From DATGUN01 sp035301285 (GTDB lineage Bacteria > Bacillota > Bacilli > Bacillales > Amphibacillaceae): a stretch of 32,938 bases of DNA. Every line of letters starts with the position of its first letter. Position 1 is the first letter of the stretch. Positions 7,430 through 14,986 of this stretch are shown piece after piece. The translations under genes and the position numbers were made by a program. The stretch covers positions 1-32,938 of the forward strand of contig DATGUN010000061.1 of the NCBI GenBank assembly GCA_035301285.1. Reading direction: 5' to 3'. The notes below the pieces were generated by a model. That model saw nothing but the letters and a program-made list of their open reading frames with translations. It ran no database searches and had not been told where the DNA came from.

Positions 7430-8926
7430 ATGCAGATGAAAGAGAAGTTTATGGATGAGGAAGGGCATGAGTTTCCAGGGAAAACATATGTACAGGAACT
7501 GCTCAAGCCGGTCTTCGATGATCAACGCGAATATTTATTTGATGCGATGTTCGCCTTGCACCGGGCTCATGTTGTGATGCTCACGGAACAGGAGTTGTTA
7601 GCGGAAAATGAGGCTGCCACGATTTTGCAAGGGCTCGATAAATTGACCGATCTGGACCGGGATACGTTAAAGTATGAACCACAGTATGAAGATTTGTTTT
7701 TTACCATTGAATCAAAACTGGGCGAATTGATCGGGGATGAATTAGCTGGGAAAGTGCATATGGCCAGGAGCCGCAATGATATGGGCGAAGGAATGTATCG
7801 CTATGTGTTGCGAGAACATATTTTGTCACTTGTTGCAGACGTTGATGCACTCGGTGAAGCGCTTCTAGAACAAGCGGATGAATATGTTGAAGCGGTAATG
7901 CCAGCACATACGCATACACAACCCGCCCAGCCGACTACGTTTGGCCATTATCTATTGGCACTTTATGATAATCTACAACGGGATCGGAAGCGGCTGTTCG
8001 ATGCCTATCATACGGTCAACCATTCTCCGCTCGGTGCGGCAGCGATTACCACGACGGGCTTTCCGATCAGTCGCGAGCGTTTGGCGGAGCTGTTGGGGTT
8101 TGAAGGACTGATGGAAAATGCTTATGACGCGATTGGAACAGGTGATTATTTATTGGAAACCGCCCAGTCAGTCGTTAGCCTCATGGTGAACACAGGTCGT
8201 TGGATACAAGAGTTCCTCCGGTTTGCGACACATGAAGTCGGGCTGATTAAGGTTGCGGCCCCCTATGTCCAGATTTCAAGTATTATGCCACAGAAGCGGA
8301 ATCCGGTGTCCATCGAGCATTCACGTGCGCTCGCCAGTAATGCGGTGGGGCAGGCGAATACGGTCATTCAAATGTTACATAACGCGCCATACGGGGATAT
8401 CGTCGATACGGAAGATGATCTGCAACCGACGCTCTATAACAGTTTTCATAAGGCATCGCGGGTCCTGCGGTTGATGAATGCGGTGGTGCGCACGATGGAC
8501 TTCGATGTGGAAAGAGCTGAACAACAGGCGTCGGAAAATTTGATTGTGATTACGGAATTGGCGGATGTGCTCACGCGCGAACATGCGGTCAGTTTTAGAA
8601 AGGCGCATACGATGGCGACTGACATTGCGCAAAAATCTGTGGCCAATGGCAAGGAGCTGTATGAGTGGGATGTCGAGGAAATCAATGCGCTACTTGGTGA
8701 TGTGAGTTTCACCGAGAACGAGTGGCGTGCGGTCGTCGATCCAAGGGTTTTCGTGGAACGGCGTTCGGTGCGCGGTGGAACGAATCCTGACGAGGTAAGA
8801 AGGATGATCCGGGAGCGGAAAGTGGTAAGAAGCGAAGGACGCGAGTTATTCCAGAATATAAAAGCTGAATTGGATGATGCTGAAAAAATATTGACGGGTT
8901 GCATTAGAAAGTATACAGTGGATTGA
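7430..8926 (+). CDS. Argininosuccinate lyase-like enzyme, divergent paralogue
   Basis: 498-aa member of the fumarase/aspartase superfamily closest in layout to argininosuccinate lyase. The superfamily signature SSIMPQKRNP (catalytic serine loop) and the THTQPAQPTTFGH catalytic-histidine region are present, as is a LEEF-to-C-terminal VDPRVFVERR tail as in ASL. Substrate-contact segments differ from true ASL: the N-terminal LWGGRF is absent, GRSRNDQ is ARSRNDM, and the YNKDMQEDKE stretch is replaced by YGDIVDTEDD. No argG is nearby. AAAGGAGG sits 6 bases before the chosen ATG. Located 160 bases after the sulfatase, it may act on a product of the same pathway. Superfamily membership is sure; an arginine role is doubtful. 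Confidence 0.75.
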   Translation: MQMKEKFMDEEGHEFPGKTYVQELLKPVFDDQREYLFDAMFALHRAHVVMLTEQELLAENEAATILQGLDKLTDLDRDTLKYEPQYEDLFFTIESKLGELIGDELAGKVHMARSRNDMGEGMYRYVLREHILSLVADVDALGEALLEQADEYVEAVMPAHTHTQPAQPTTFGHYLLALYDNLQRDRKRLFDAYHTVNHSPLGAAAITTTGFPISRERLAELLGFEGLMENAYDAIGTGDYLLETAQSVVSLMVNTGRWIQEFLRFATHEVGLIKVAAPYVQISSIMPQKRNPVSIEHSRALASNAVGQANTVIQMLHNAPYGDIVDTEDDLQPTLYNSFHKASRVLRLMNAVVRTMDFDVERAEQQASENLIVITELADVLTREHAVSFRKAHTMATDIAQKSVANGKELYEWDVEEINALLGDVSFTENEWRAVVDPRVFVERRSVRGGTNPDEVRRMIRERKVVRSEGRELFQNIKAELDDAEKILTGCIRKYTVD

Positions 8927-9006
8927 GTTATTGGAGCTGTTGTGACAGGCCTTAGATGCACACGTCCATTGGCAGAAGCTCTATCGCAAGCCCCAGTGAA
9001 TAGGTG

Positions 9007-9028
9007 AAAATCCCTTGATAGATTTTTT
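9007..9028 (+). terminator. Weak A/T-stem terminator candidate after the lyase-like gene
   Basis: AAAATC and GATTTT form a 6-bp stem with an 8-base loop, and the right arm runs into six Ts. The stem has only one G-C pair, so it would be weak. It lies 80 bases after the lyase-like gene. Confidence 0.25.
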
Positions 9029-9116
9029 AACGCAATGAAACAGCAAAGTCTTCCGCCAACGACGAATGAAGTTTTTTATGCTGCCCACCCTATACCAATT
9101 TGAACCTTCAAACCTA

Positions 9117-9146
9117 GATAAACCTCCCTGATAGGGGAGGTTTATT
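9117..9146. terminator. Bidirectional hairpin terminator
   Basis: The stem AAACCTCCC / GGGAGGTTT, extended by further A-T and one G-T pair to about 12 bp, has a 6-base loop TGATAG. It is flanked by T-rich sequence to the right and A-rich sequence to the left, so it could stop transcription of the sulfatase/lyase operon on the + strand and of anything read leftwards from the decayed ORF at 9201-9380. Confidence 0.65.
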
Positions 9147-9200
9147 ATATGGAAACTTTTGTCGATATAGCTTCCTCCTTAAGCTTCCGCTACCTTCATC

Positions 9201-9380
9201 CTAGATAGTTGAATGTACATGATCTTCATAGCCTATGTCACCATAGTTGGTTTTCATACTGTCAATTTTCTGTTTGTTATTGTCTTTATCGAACACATAG
9301 TTATCTCGGTTGTTCGTTTGTGTCTGTTTTAAATTCTTCCAAAATCAGCGTTGTTAGGCATTTCATTGAATAACCTCCGC
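9201..9380 (-). pseudogene. Decayed small minus-strand ORF with intact ribosome site
   Basis: Reading leftwards, GGAGG (9374-9378) is followed by ATG at 9366, but that frame stops after 21 codons (end 9301). A second frame stays open from about 9344 to the TAG at 9201 with a polar, Asn/Asp/Lys-rich sequence (NNRDNYVFDKDNNKQKIDSM followed by KTNYGDIGYEDHVH). One or two indels would join them into a protein of about 55 residues, and the terminator at 9117-9146 lies just downstream. I do not recognise the family. It may be a frameshifted small gene or chance. Confidence 0.3.
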
Positions 9381-9753
9381 TTTAAAAATGTTGTGTCACC
9401 TATGATATCACATTACTTTTACAATTCGATAAGACTTTGGAACTGTTCAAGCTTGTACATGTCATTTATATATGAAAATCATATTAATTGTGTCGAAAAT
9501 CTACATTTAATTTCGCATGTTTTGCAAACAAAAACATCATGAGTACATTATATTAGGTAAATAGAACTACAATATAACGAGTGATTTTTATATATTTATT
9601 TAGGTATTATTTAATGAATAAAAGGGCTTATAACAGTCGTTGGAGGATAATTTTACCACAATAATTTTTTGAAGATTACAATGAATTTACTTTTATTGGA
9701 AATTGTAGTGTGTATCTTTAAACCTATTTCTATATTCTTATTTTTTATAAAAT

Positions 9754-9784
9754 TTGTCCCATTATGTTTAATGTATGGTAATAT
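9754..9784 (+). promoter_or_regulatory. Candidate sigma-A promoter of the pilus operon
   Basis: An extended -10 element, TGGTAATAT (TG at 9776, TAATAT at 9779-9784), lies 33 bases before the first pilus gene. A TTGTCC hexamer at 9754 could be the -35 but is 19 bases away, longer than optimal; the extended -10 may compensate. It is the best match in the AT-rich leader. Confidence 0.4.
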
Positions 9785-9817
9785 GTGTGAGAACAACGCA
9801 TACATGGTGGTGAAACT

Positions 9818-10942
9818 ATGAAAAAAATACGGATGGTCGTAGCGGATAATAATAAAGATTATCTGGAGTCATTTGCGGGATTCATGCGTTCATCAAACGA
9901 AAGTTCCAGGTTTATCATGACATATTTTTCAGATATAGACAGATTGAATACATACATCCAAAGAGGCGACATCATCGATATATTATTGATCAGTCCGGAT
10001 TTATATGATGAGGAACTCCCGTTATCAGGGGACGTGACCACAATTTTCCTTGAAGACGATGTCATAGAGGAATCGAATAAGGCATATTCCGTCTATCGAT
10101 ATCAACGTTTGGATCAGATACTTTCTGATATATTATCTGTATATTATGAAAAAAATAAAATAGCTGGCGAAATGCTGGCAAGAAGCAAGGAAACACAAAT
10201 ATTTGCCGTTTTTTCACCATCAGGTGGTTCGGGAAAAACGACAATAGCCGTTAATCTTTGCAAACAACTCGCTTTAAATGATTTGAAAGTATTTTATTTG
10301 AACTCTGAAACATTCAACACCTCTCGGCTTTACTTTTCGTCACAAGATGATGATTACAGCTTGAAGATACTTTATTATGTAAAGTCAAAAACAGAACAGT
10401 TACTCTCAAAAATAGAGCAGCTAAAAAAACACGACCCGGATGTAGGGGTGGACTACTTCGATTTGGAAACAAACGCGGAAGAAATGCTTGAATTGACGGA
10501 AAAAGAGATTCATCATCTATTGAATGGTCTTGTCCAAACGGGTGCTTATGATTATATTATTGTTGATTTGGATAGTTCCATACATACTCGGAATATAGCG
10601 ATGTTAAAAGAATCGGATTGGATTGTTTGGCCGATGGGAAACAATCCTCAAAGCATCTATCAATCGGAATCATTTTTTGAGGAAGAAGAAAATGTGTTCG
10701 GTAAGAAAAATATCATCAAAGATAAGTTGCTGGTCCTTTTAAATAAGCACACAGGCCATAACGCTTTCGATTTGAGTGAAGCAGGGTTCCCTATAGATGG
10801 GAATTTACCATTTATAAATGAATGGACGCAACAGACTTCAGGTAAAGAAGTGATGGAAAACGAAATGTTCAACAATGAATTACAGAAGATCATTCGAAAC
10901 AAAATCCTGGTCCTGGAGGGAGAACAGCTCAGCCATGGTTAA
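9818..10942 (+). CDS. CpaE/TadZ-like pilus assembly ATPase
   Basis: 374-aa protein with a CpaE-like layout: an N-terminal response-regulator-like domain (about 1-110) and a C-terminal MinD/ParA-type ATPase (about 125-350). In Tad systems this protein places the pilus machine at the membrane or pole. The P-loop is SPSGGSGKTT (about 133-142). The catalytic GKT is intact, but the signature lysine of the deviant Walker A (KGGxGK) is serine here. In the receiver-like half, the position expected to hold the phospho-acceptor Asp reads LLIS, so it is probably a pseudo-receiver. GGTGGTGA precedes the ATG. The gene overlaps the CpaF start by 8 bases. Confidence 0.8.
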   Translation: MKKIRMVVADNNKDYLESFAGFMRSSNESSRFIMTYFSDIDRLNTYIQRGDIIDILLISPDLYDEELPLSGDVTTIFLEDDVIEESNKAYSVYRYQRLDQILSDILSVYYEKNKIAGEMLARSKETQIFAVFSPSGGSGKTTIAVNLCKQLALNDLKVFYLNSETFNTSRLYFSSQDDDYSLKILYYVKSKTEQLLSKIEQLKKHDPDVGVDYFDLETNAEEMLELTEKEIHHLLNGLVQTGAYDYIIVDLDSSIHTRNIAMLKESDWIVWPMGNNPQSIYQSESFFEEEENVFGKKNIIKDKLLVLLNKHTGHNAFDLSEAGFPIDGNLPFINEWTQQTSGKEVMENEMFNNELQKIIRNKILVLEGEQLSHG

Positions 10943-12179
10943 TGATGAAACGGTTAAAGAACTGATCAAACAGTTACGGGAATCCCTGGATCTAATGCAT
11001 TCCATCAACAATGAAGAGCTTAAGGAATATATTGAGGAAGCTGTTTTCGGACATGCCAAAGAACATAAGATAACATCAGCTGAAATACAGGAACTGGTCA
11101 ATCGGATTTTCAATGCCTTCAGGGGATATGATGTGTTGCAGCCATTGATTGATGATCCGACCATCACGGAGATCATGATCAATAATCATAAAGAGATATT
11201 TATCGAGCGCGATGGTGATACATTCAAGTCTGAGATTCAATTTGAAAGTGAACAGAAATTAGAAGATATCATCCAAGCGATTGTTTCAAGAGTGAATCGG
11301 ATTGTCAATGAATCATCGCCCATTGTCGATGCAAGATTGCATGATGGATCAAGGGTGAACGTCGTATTACCTCCGATCGCTTTGAAGGGAGCTGTTATGA
11401 CCATCAGGAAATTCCCGGAAAGGCCATTGACGATTGAAGATATGATCGGGTTCGGATCGATCACAGAGGAGGCCGCAGGATTTTTAAAAAAGCTGGTTGA
11501 ATCAAAATATAACGTATTTATCGGTGGAGGTACCGGTTCAGGAAAGACAACATTTTTAAACGTTCTATCCAACTTCATACCTCCCGATGAACGGATTATT
11601 ACCATCGAGGACTCTGCTGAATTGCAGATACAGGCCATACCGAATCTGGTTAGCATGGAAACACGAAATGCCAATACAGAAGGAAAAGGTGAAATCAATA
11701 TTCGTGATTTGATCCGAACATCGCTCCGTATGCGCCCGGAAAGAATCATTGTCGGAGAGGTTCGAGGGGCAGAGGCAATGGATATGCTGCAGGCGATGAA
11801 CACCGGTCATGATGGCTCACTGTCAACTGGACATGCCAACTCGACCAAAGATATGTTGAGCAGGCTGGAAACGATGGTGCTAAGTGCGGCTGAACTTCCA
11901 ATCAGTGTCATCCGGAATCAGATTTCGTCAGCCATTGATATCATCATCCACTTGATGCGTCTTCGCGATAAGTCCAGGAAGATTGTCGGCATCAGTGAAA
12001 TTACAGGGATGGAAAATGGTGAAATCAAGCTGAATCCTTTATACGAATTTGTTGAGGAAGGCGAAACAGAAACTGGAGAGATAATAGGTGGTTTGAAGCC
12101 AACTCGTAACACAGTGCAGAATAGATCGAAAGCTAATTTGGCCGGCGTCGAACTCGATGAAGAGAAAGTAAGGGGGTGA
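10935..12179 (+). CDS. cpaF: CpaF/TadA secretion ATPase
   Basis: 414-aa hexameric type II/IV secretion ATPase that powers Tad pilus assembly. The Walker A GGGTGSGKTT is at residues 197-206, the Asp box region at IITIEDSAELQ, the Walker B-like RIIVGEVRGAEA near 290-301, and the His box TGHDGSLSTGHAN near 310-322. The N-terminal domain has FRGYDVLQPLIDDPTITEIM, typical of CpaF. The start at 10935 overlaps the end of the cpaE-like gene; GGAGGG lies 14 bases upstream, rather far, so translational coupling is likely. TadB begins 4 bases after the stop. It acts at the cytoplasmic face with TadB and TadC. Confidence 0.95.
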   Translation: MVNDETVKELIKQLRESLDLMHSINNEELKEYIEEAVFGHAKEHKITSAEIQELVNRIFNAFRGYDVLQPLIDDPTITEIMINNHKEIFIERDGDTFKSEIQFESEQKLEDIIQAIVSRVNRIVNESSPIVDARLHDGSRVNVVLPPIALKGAVMTIRKFPERPLTIEDMIGFGSITEEAAGFLKKLVESKYNVFIGGGTGSGKTTFLNVLSNFIPPDERIITIEDSAELQIQAIPNLVSMETRNANTEGKGEINIRDLIRTSLRMRPERIIVGEVRGAEAMDMLQAMNTGHDGSLSTGHANSTKDMLSRLETMVLSAAELPISVIRNQISSAIDIIIHLMRLRDKSRKIVGISEITGMENGEIKLNPLYEFVEEGETETGEIIGGLKPTRNTVQNRSKANLAGVELDEEKVRG

Positions 12180-12183
12180 TGTC

Positions 12184-13143
12184 GTGGAAGATATCCTCAT
12201 CATGATTGTATTAGTCGCGTTAATCATAACTTACATTTTTGTGGTTGTGAAAAGAAAGAAAAGAGAAAAGGCAACGAAAACAGTTGGTATGGAAAATAAG
12301 GGTAGTCATCATGATGTCGATCAGGTAAAAAAACACCATTTTGTCGAAAAAATAAAAGAAAAAGAGAGAGAAAGAAGAGAACAAATCGAAACACATCTCG
12401 TTAACTATGCTGTTTATCGTTTAAGTGCAAAGGAGTATATCATCAATGCTGTTTTAGCAATTACGTTTTTAGCCTTTTTGGGATATTTGTTCTATGAGAG
12501 CTGGATAATGGCAGTCATTCTTGGAGGAGTGGGGTTGTTTTTCCCATTCATGCGAAAAAAATCTTTACTGGAGCAACGTAAAGAAAAATTGAATCTGCAA
12601 TTTAAAGAAGCTATCTCGTCATTATCTTCCTCACTTGCTGCCGGAAGATCGATTGAAAATAGTTTTAAAGAGGTTGTTACTGATTTATACCTTCTGTATC
12701 CTGATCCAAATACATACATCATTAGAGAATTTGAAATCATCAATAGACGTATCGAAAACGGGGAAACCATTGAAAGAGCCATTCAGGACTTCGGTGTACG
12801 TTCAGATATAGAGGACATCATGAATTTTGCAAATGTTTTTATAACATGTAAGCGTACAGGAGGGAATTTGGTTGAGGTTATAAGAAGGACATCAGATATA
12901 ATCAGTGAAAAAGTTGATATTCAACAGGATGTGTCTGTAATGCTTGCGCAAAAGAAATTTGAATCCCGAATTATGAGTCTGGCTCCGATTGGCATGATTG
13001 TCTTTTTGAAATATAGTGCCGGAGATTACCTAGAACCAATGTATAATTGGTCAGATAGAGGGCCGCTTATCATGACAGTGTGTCTTGGTATATTGGGTTT
13101 TTCTTATTGGATGTCCCAGAAAATAATGAATATCAAGGTGTGA
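12184..13143 (+). CDS. tadB: TadB-like inner-membrane platform protein (T2SSF)
   Basis: 319-aa membrane platform protein with a GspF/T2SSF domain. One N-terminal helix (about 4-22) is followed by a highly charged cytoplasmic stretch, two helices (about 85-125), the T2SSF helical domain with SLAAGRSIENSF and RTGGNLVEVI, and two C-terminal helices. The start is GTG after GGGGGTGAT. It is directly downstream of cpaF and upstream of tadC, the canonical Tad order. The gene and its downstream neighbours look more AT-rich than cpaF. Confidence 0.9.
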   Translation: MEDILIMIVLVALIITYIFVVVKRKKREKATKTVGMENKGSHHDVDQVKKHHFVEKIKEKERERREQIETHLVNYAVYRLSAKEYIINAVLAITFLAFLGYLFYESWIMAVILGGVGLFFPFMRKKSLLEQRKEKLNLQFKEAISSLSSSLAAGRSIENSFKEVVTDLYLLYPDPNTYIIREFEIINRRIENGETIERAIQDFGVRSDIEDIMNFANVFITCKRTGGNLVEVIRRTSDIISEKVDIQQDVSVMLAQKKFESRIMSLAPIGMIVFLKYSAGDYLEPMYNWSDRGPLIMTVCLGILGFSYWMSQKIMNIKV

Positions 13144-13150
13144 TATTTAG

Positions 13151-14014
13151 ATGTATATATATATGGGAATTGCTCTGGCTATCATTATGGTTTATTTCAT
13201 ATTATCAAAAAAGGTGGGATCAGATTATGAAGTAGTTATTGAAGCGTATAAAGATAATTATGCGTTAATGTTCATGGCGCCAGTATCACTCTATCTTATT
13301 GATCGTTTCAAGATAATGGAACGCCTTTATGGGCAAGTTTCCAAAGTGCAGCAAAAAATGATTAGTTTATACGGCAATAAAACAGCGCTACAGCACACAA
13401 AAATGTATGTTGCACAGCTTATTTCAATTGTGCTGATCTGTATCCTGGGTACATTGATGTTTACTGCTGTTGCGGAGGGTGATGTAACGATTCTGGTTGT
13501 CGGCCTTTTATTCACTCTTCTTATTCCATATGCAATGGTAGGGAAGTTATCCAATCAGGAAAAAGAACGAAAAGATAAAATTCTTTTAGAACTCCCTGAA
13601 GTAGTCAACAAGTTGATTTTATTAATCAATGCTGGTGAAACCGTACAGCAGGGACTGATTAAATGTGTAACGACTGCAAATGATCCAGAATCGCCACTGA
13701 TTGATGAATTGACTGAGGCCGTTAATAAAATGGTAAGTAATGAGCCGTTTCATCAAGTTTTAAATGAGTTAAGTCGTAAGTGTGGCATTCAAGAAATTTC
13801 TATTTTTACAACGACAATTTTATTGAATTACCGAAAAGGTGGAAATGATTTGCTTATTGCCCTAAGGGAGCTATCACATGATTTGTGGGAAAAGCGTAAA
13901 AACATCTCTAGGACCAAAGGGGAAGAAGCATCATCAAAATTGGTTTTTCCACTTGTATTGACTTTTATAGCTGTCATGGTAATTGTTGGGTATCCAGCTC
14001 TTACAGTTATGTAA
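13151..14014 (+). CDS. tadC: TadC-like inner-membrane platform protein (T2SSF)
   Basis: 287-aa second platform protein. It has a helix at the N-terminus, two central helices (about 90-135), a T2SSF domain with ELPEVVNKLILLINAGETVQ and LLNYRKGGNDLLIALRELS, and a C-terminal helix. It pairs with TadB to form the inner-membrane platform. The start codon follows TadB by 7 bases. The ribosome site is weak (AAGGTG within the end of tadB), suggesting coupled translation; an in-frame ATG at 13163 is an alternative start. Confidence 0.88.
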   Translation: MYIYMGIALAIIMVYFILSKKVGSDYEVVIEAYKDNYALMFMAPVSLYLIDRFKIMERLYGQVSKVQQKMISLYGNKTALQHTKMYVAQLISIVLICILGTLMFTAVAEGDVTILVVGLLFTLLIPYAMVGKLSNQEKERKDKILLELPEVVNKLILLINAGETVQQGLIKCVTTANDPESPLIDELTEAVNKMVSNEPFHQVLNELSRKCGIQEISIFTTTILLNYRKGGNDLLIALRELSHDLWEKRKNISRTKGEEASSKLVFPLVLTFIAVMVIVGYPALTVM

Positions 14015-14026
14015 GATATGGATTAA

Positions 14027-14046
14027 TTATAAATTTAATTTTATAA
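14027..14046 (+). repeat. AT-only inverted repeat before the Flp pilin gene
   Basis: TTATAAA and TTTATAA form a perfect 7-bp inverted repeat with a 6-base loop, ending at the base before the GGGAGG ribosome site of the pilin gene. Being wholly A/T, it may be chance or may affect translation of the abundant pilin. Confidence 0.3.
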
Positions 14047-14060
14047 GGGAGGACATGAAA

Positions 14061-14252
14061 TTGAAAAAATTTAAAGAGGTATGTTCAAATTTTTGGAACG
14101 ATGAAGAAGGTATACAAACGCTGGAAATATTATTAATCGTTGCGGTGATTGTATTTATTGCATTGATGTTTAGAAAGAACATTGAAAAGTGGATTAAAGA
14201 TTTAGTGGGTTACGGTGATGATCACATTAAAGATTTTGATCCAGGCAGTTGA
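14061..14252 (+). CDS. Flp-type major pilin (type IVb prepilin)
   Basis: 63-aa prepilin. A short basic leader ends in NDEEG, and cleavage after Gly would give a mature start IQTLEILLIVAVIVFIALMF with the essential Glu at +5, followed by a short charged tail. This is the Flp pilin layout: tiny, with a single hydrophobic helix. The start is taken as TTG at 14061, 8 bases from GGGAGG; the in-frame ATG at 14055 is only 2 bases away, giving 65 aa. It lies between tadC and the TadE-like genes and should be processed by the peptidase encoded at 19183-19701. It is the only short pilin in the locus. Confidence 0.88.
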   Translation: MKKFKEVCSNFWNDEEGIQTLEILLIVAVIVFIALMFRKNIEKWIKDLVGYGDDHIKDFDPGS

Positions 14253-14292
14253 TGGGTGTCACTCAAACCAACTTTATTGAGGATGAGTGTTT

Positions 14293-14955
14293 ATGGGTAG
14301 ATTCTTAAAAAAACTAAAACAGCGTGAGGACGGCGTGTTTACATTAGAAGCAACCATCCTCTTTCCGATTATTTTAATAATCACGATGACATTTATCTTT
14401 TTCAGCCTTGTTATCTATCAAAAAGCAATGCTGACTCATAGCGCCAACACAGTTGCTGAGCGTCTTGCTTTTGTTTGGGACAATAGTTATAAAGACATAA
14501 ATAGTGGTGAGTTTGATAAATACCCGACATTTGATGGTGGGGACGGTTTGTATTGGCGTATGTTTGATAATCAGTACTTGTCTAAGTTTGGTCTAGATAA
14601 TGTTTTTGGTGGAGGTAATCATGCCATTAGCTTGGCCAGTTCGGGCGGGGGTAATTTGCCTTCTGAAAAATTGGGCAGGGCATCTGCTGATACATTGCCG
14701 CCTGGCGCAACAGGAGAGGTTCGCTATGAGAATGGTTTGTTAGGATCCCAAATAATCGTAGAAATGAAAAGTCCACTGGATTTGCCGAAGTTTGTACGAG
14801 ATGTAATGGGCTTGGAATCAGTCAAGGCCGAGGTATCACATGCAGTCATTGAACCACCGGAATTTATAAGGTCAACGGATTTGATCATGTATGCGTTCAA
14901 AAAAATAAAAAAGAATGCAAGTTATATCACAAAGTATAGGAAGAATAATTATTGA
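14293..14955 (+). CDS. TadE-like pseudopilin
   Basis: 220-aa pseudopilin. The N-terminus has a basic leader, a prepilin-like site REDG before VFTLEATILFPIILIITMTF (Glu at +5), then one membrane helix and an extracytoplasmic domain of about 165 residues rich in Gly/Asp/Asn. TadE/TadF proteins are minor pilins needed for Flp pilus assembly. The start at 14293 follows GAGGATG by about 10 bases; an in-frame GTG at 14287 is too close. It lies 40 bases after the Flp pilin gene. The C-terminus is basic (KKIKKNASYITKYRKN), unusual beside its acidic neighbours. Confidence 0.8.
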   Translation: MGRFLKKLKQREDGVFTLEATILFPIILIITMTFIFFSLVIYQKAMLTHSANTVAERLAFVWDNSYKDINSGEFDKYPTFDGGDGLYWRMFDNQYLSKFGLDNVFGGGNHAISLASSGGGNLPSEKLGRASADTLPPGATGEVRYENGLLGSQIIVEMKSPLDLPKFVRDVMGLESVKAEVSHAVIEPPEFIRSTDLIMYAFKKIKKNASYITKYRKNNY

Positions 14956-14986
14956 TTGAAAGAAAATAAGGGAAGGGGGGATAGCA

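Larger units (their letters stand above)
8927..9817. other. Long intergenic region before the pilus operon
   Basis: No convincing intact gene was found on either strand. From left to right it holds a weak A/T hairpin with a T-run (9007-9028), a clear bidirectional hairpin terminator (9117-9146), a decayed minus-strand small ORF (9201-9380), and a very AT-rich stretch (about 9380-9817) that should carry the promoter of the pilus operon. Confidence 0.7.

Noticed and set aside
7430..8926. Canonical argH of arginine biosynthesis
   Set aside because: Key argininosuccinate-contact motifs differ and no argG or other arg gene is adjacent.
9351..9542. 63-codon + strand reading frame in the AT-rich gap
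   Set aside because: No ribosome site and no family resemblance; composition matches random AT-rich DNA.
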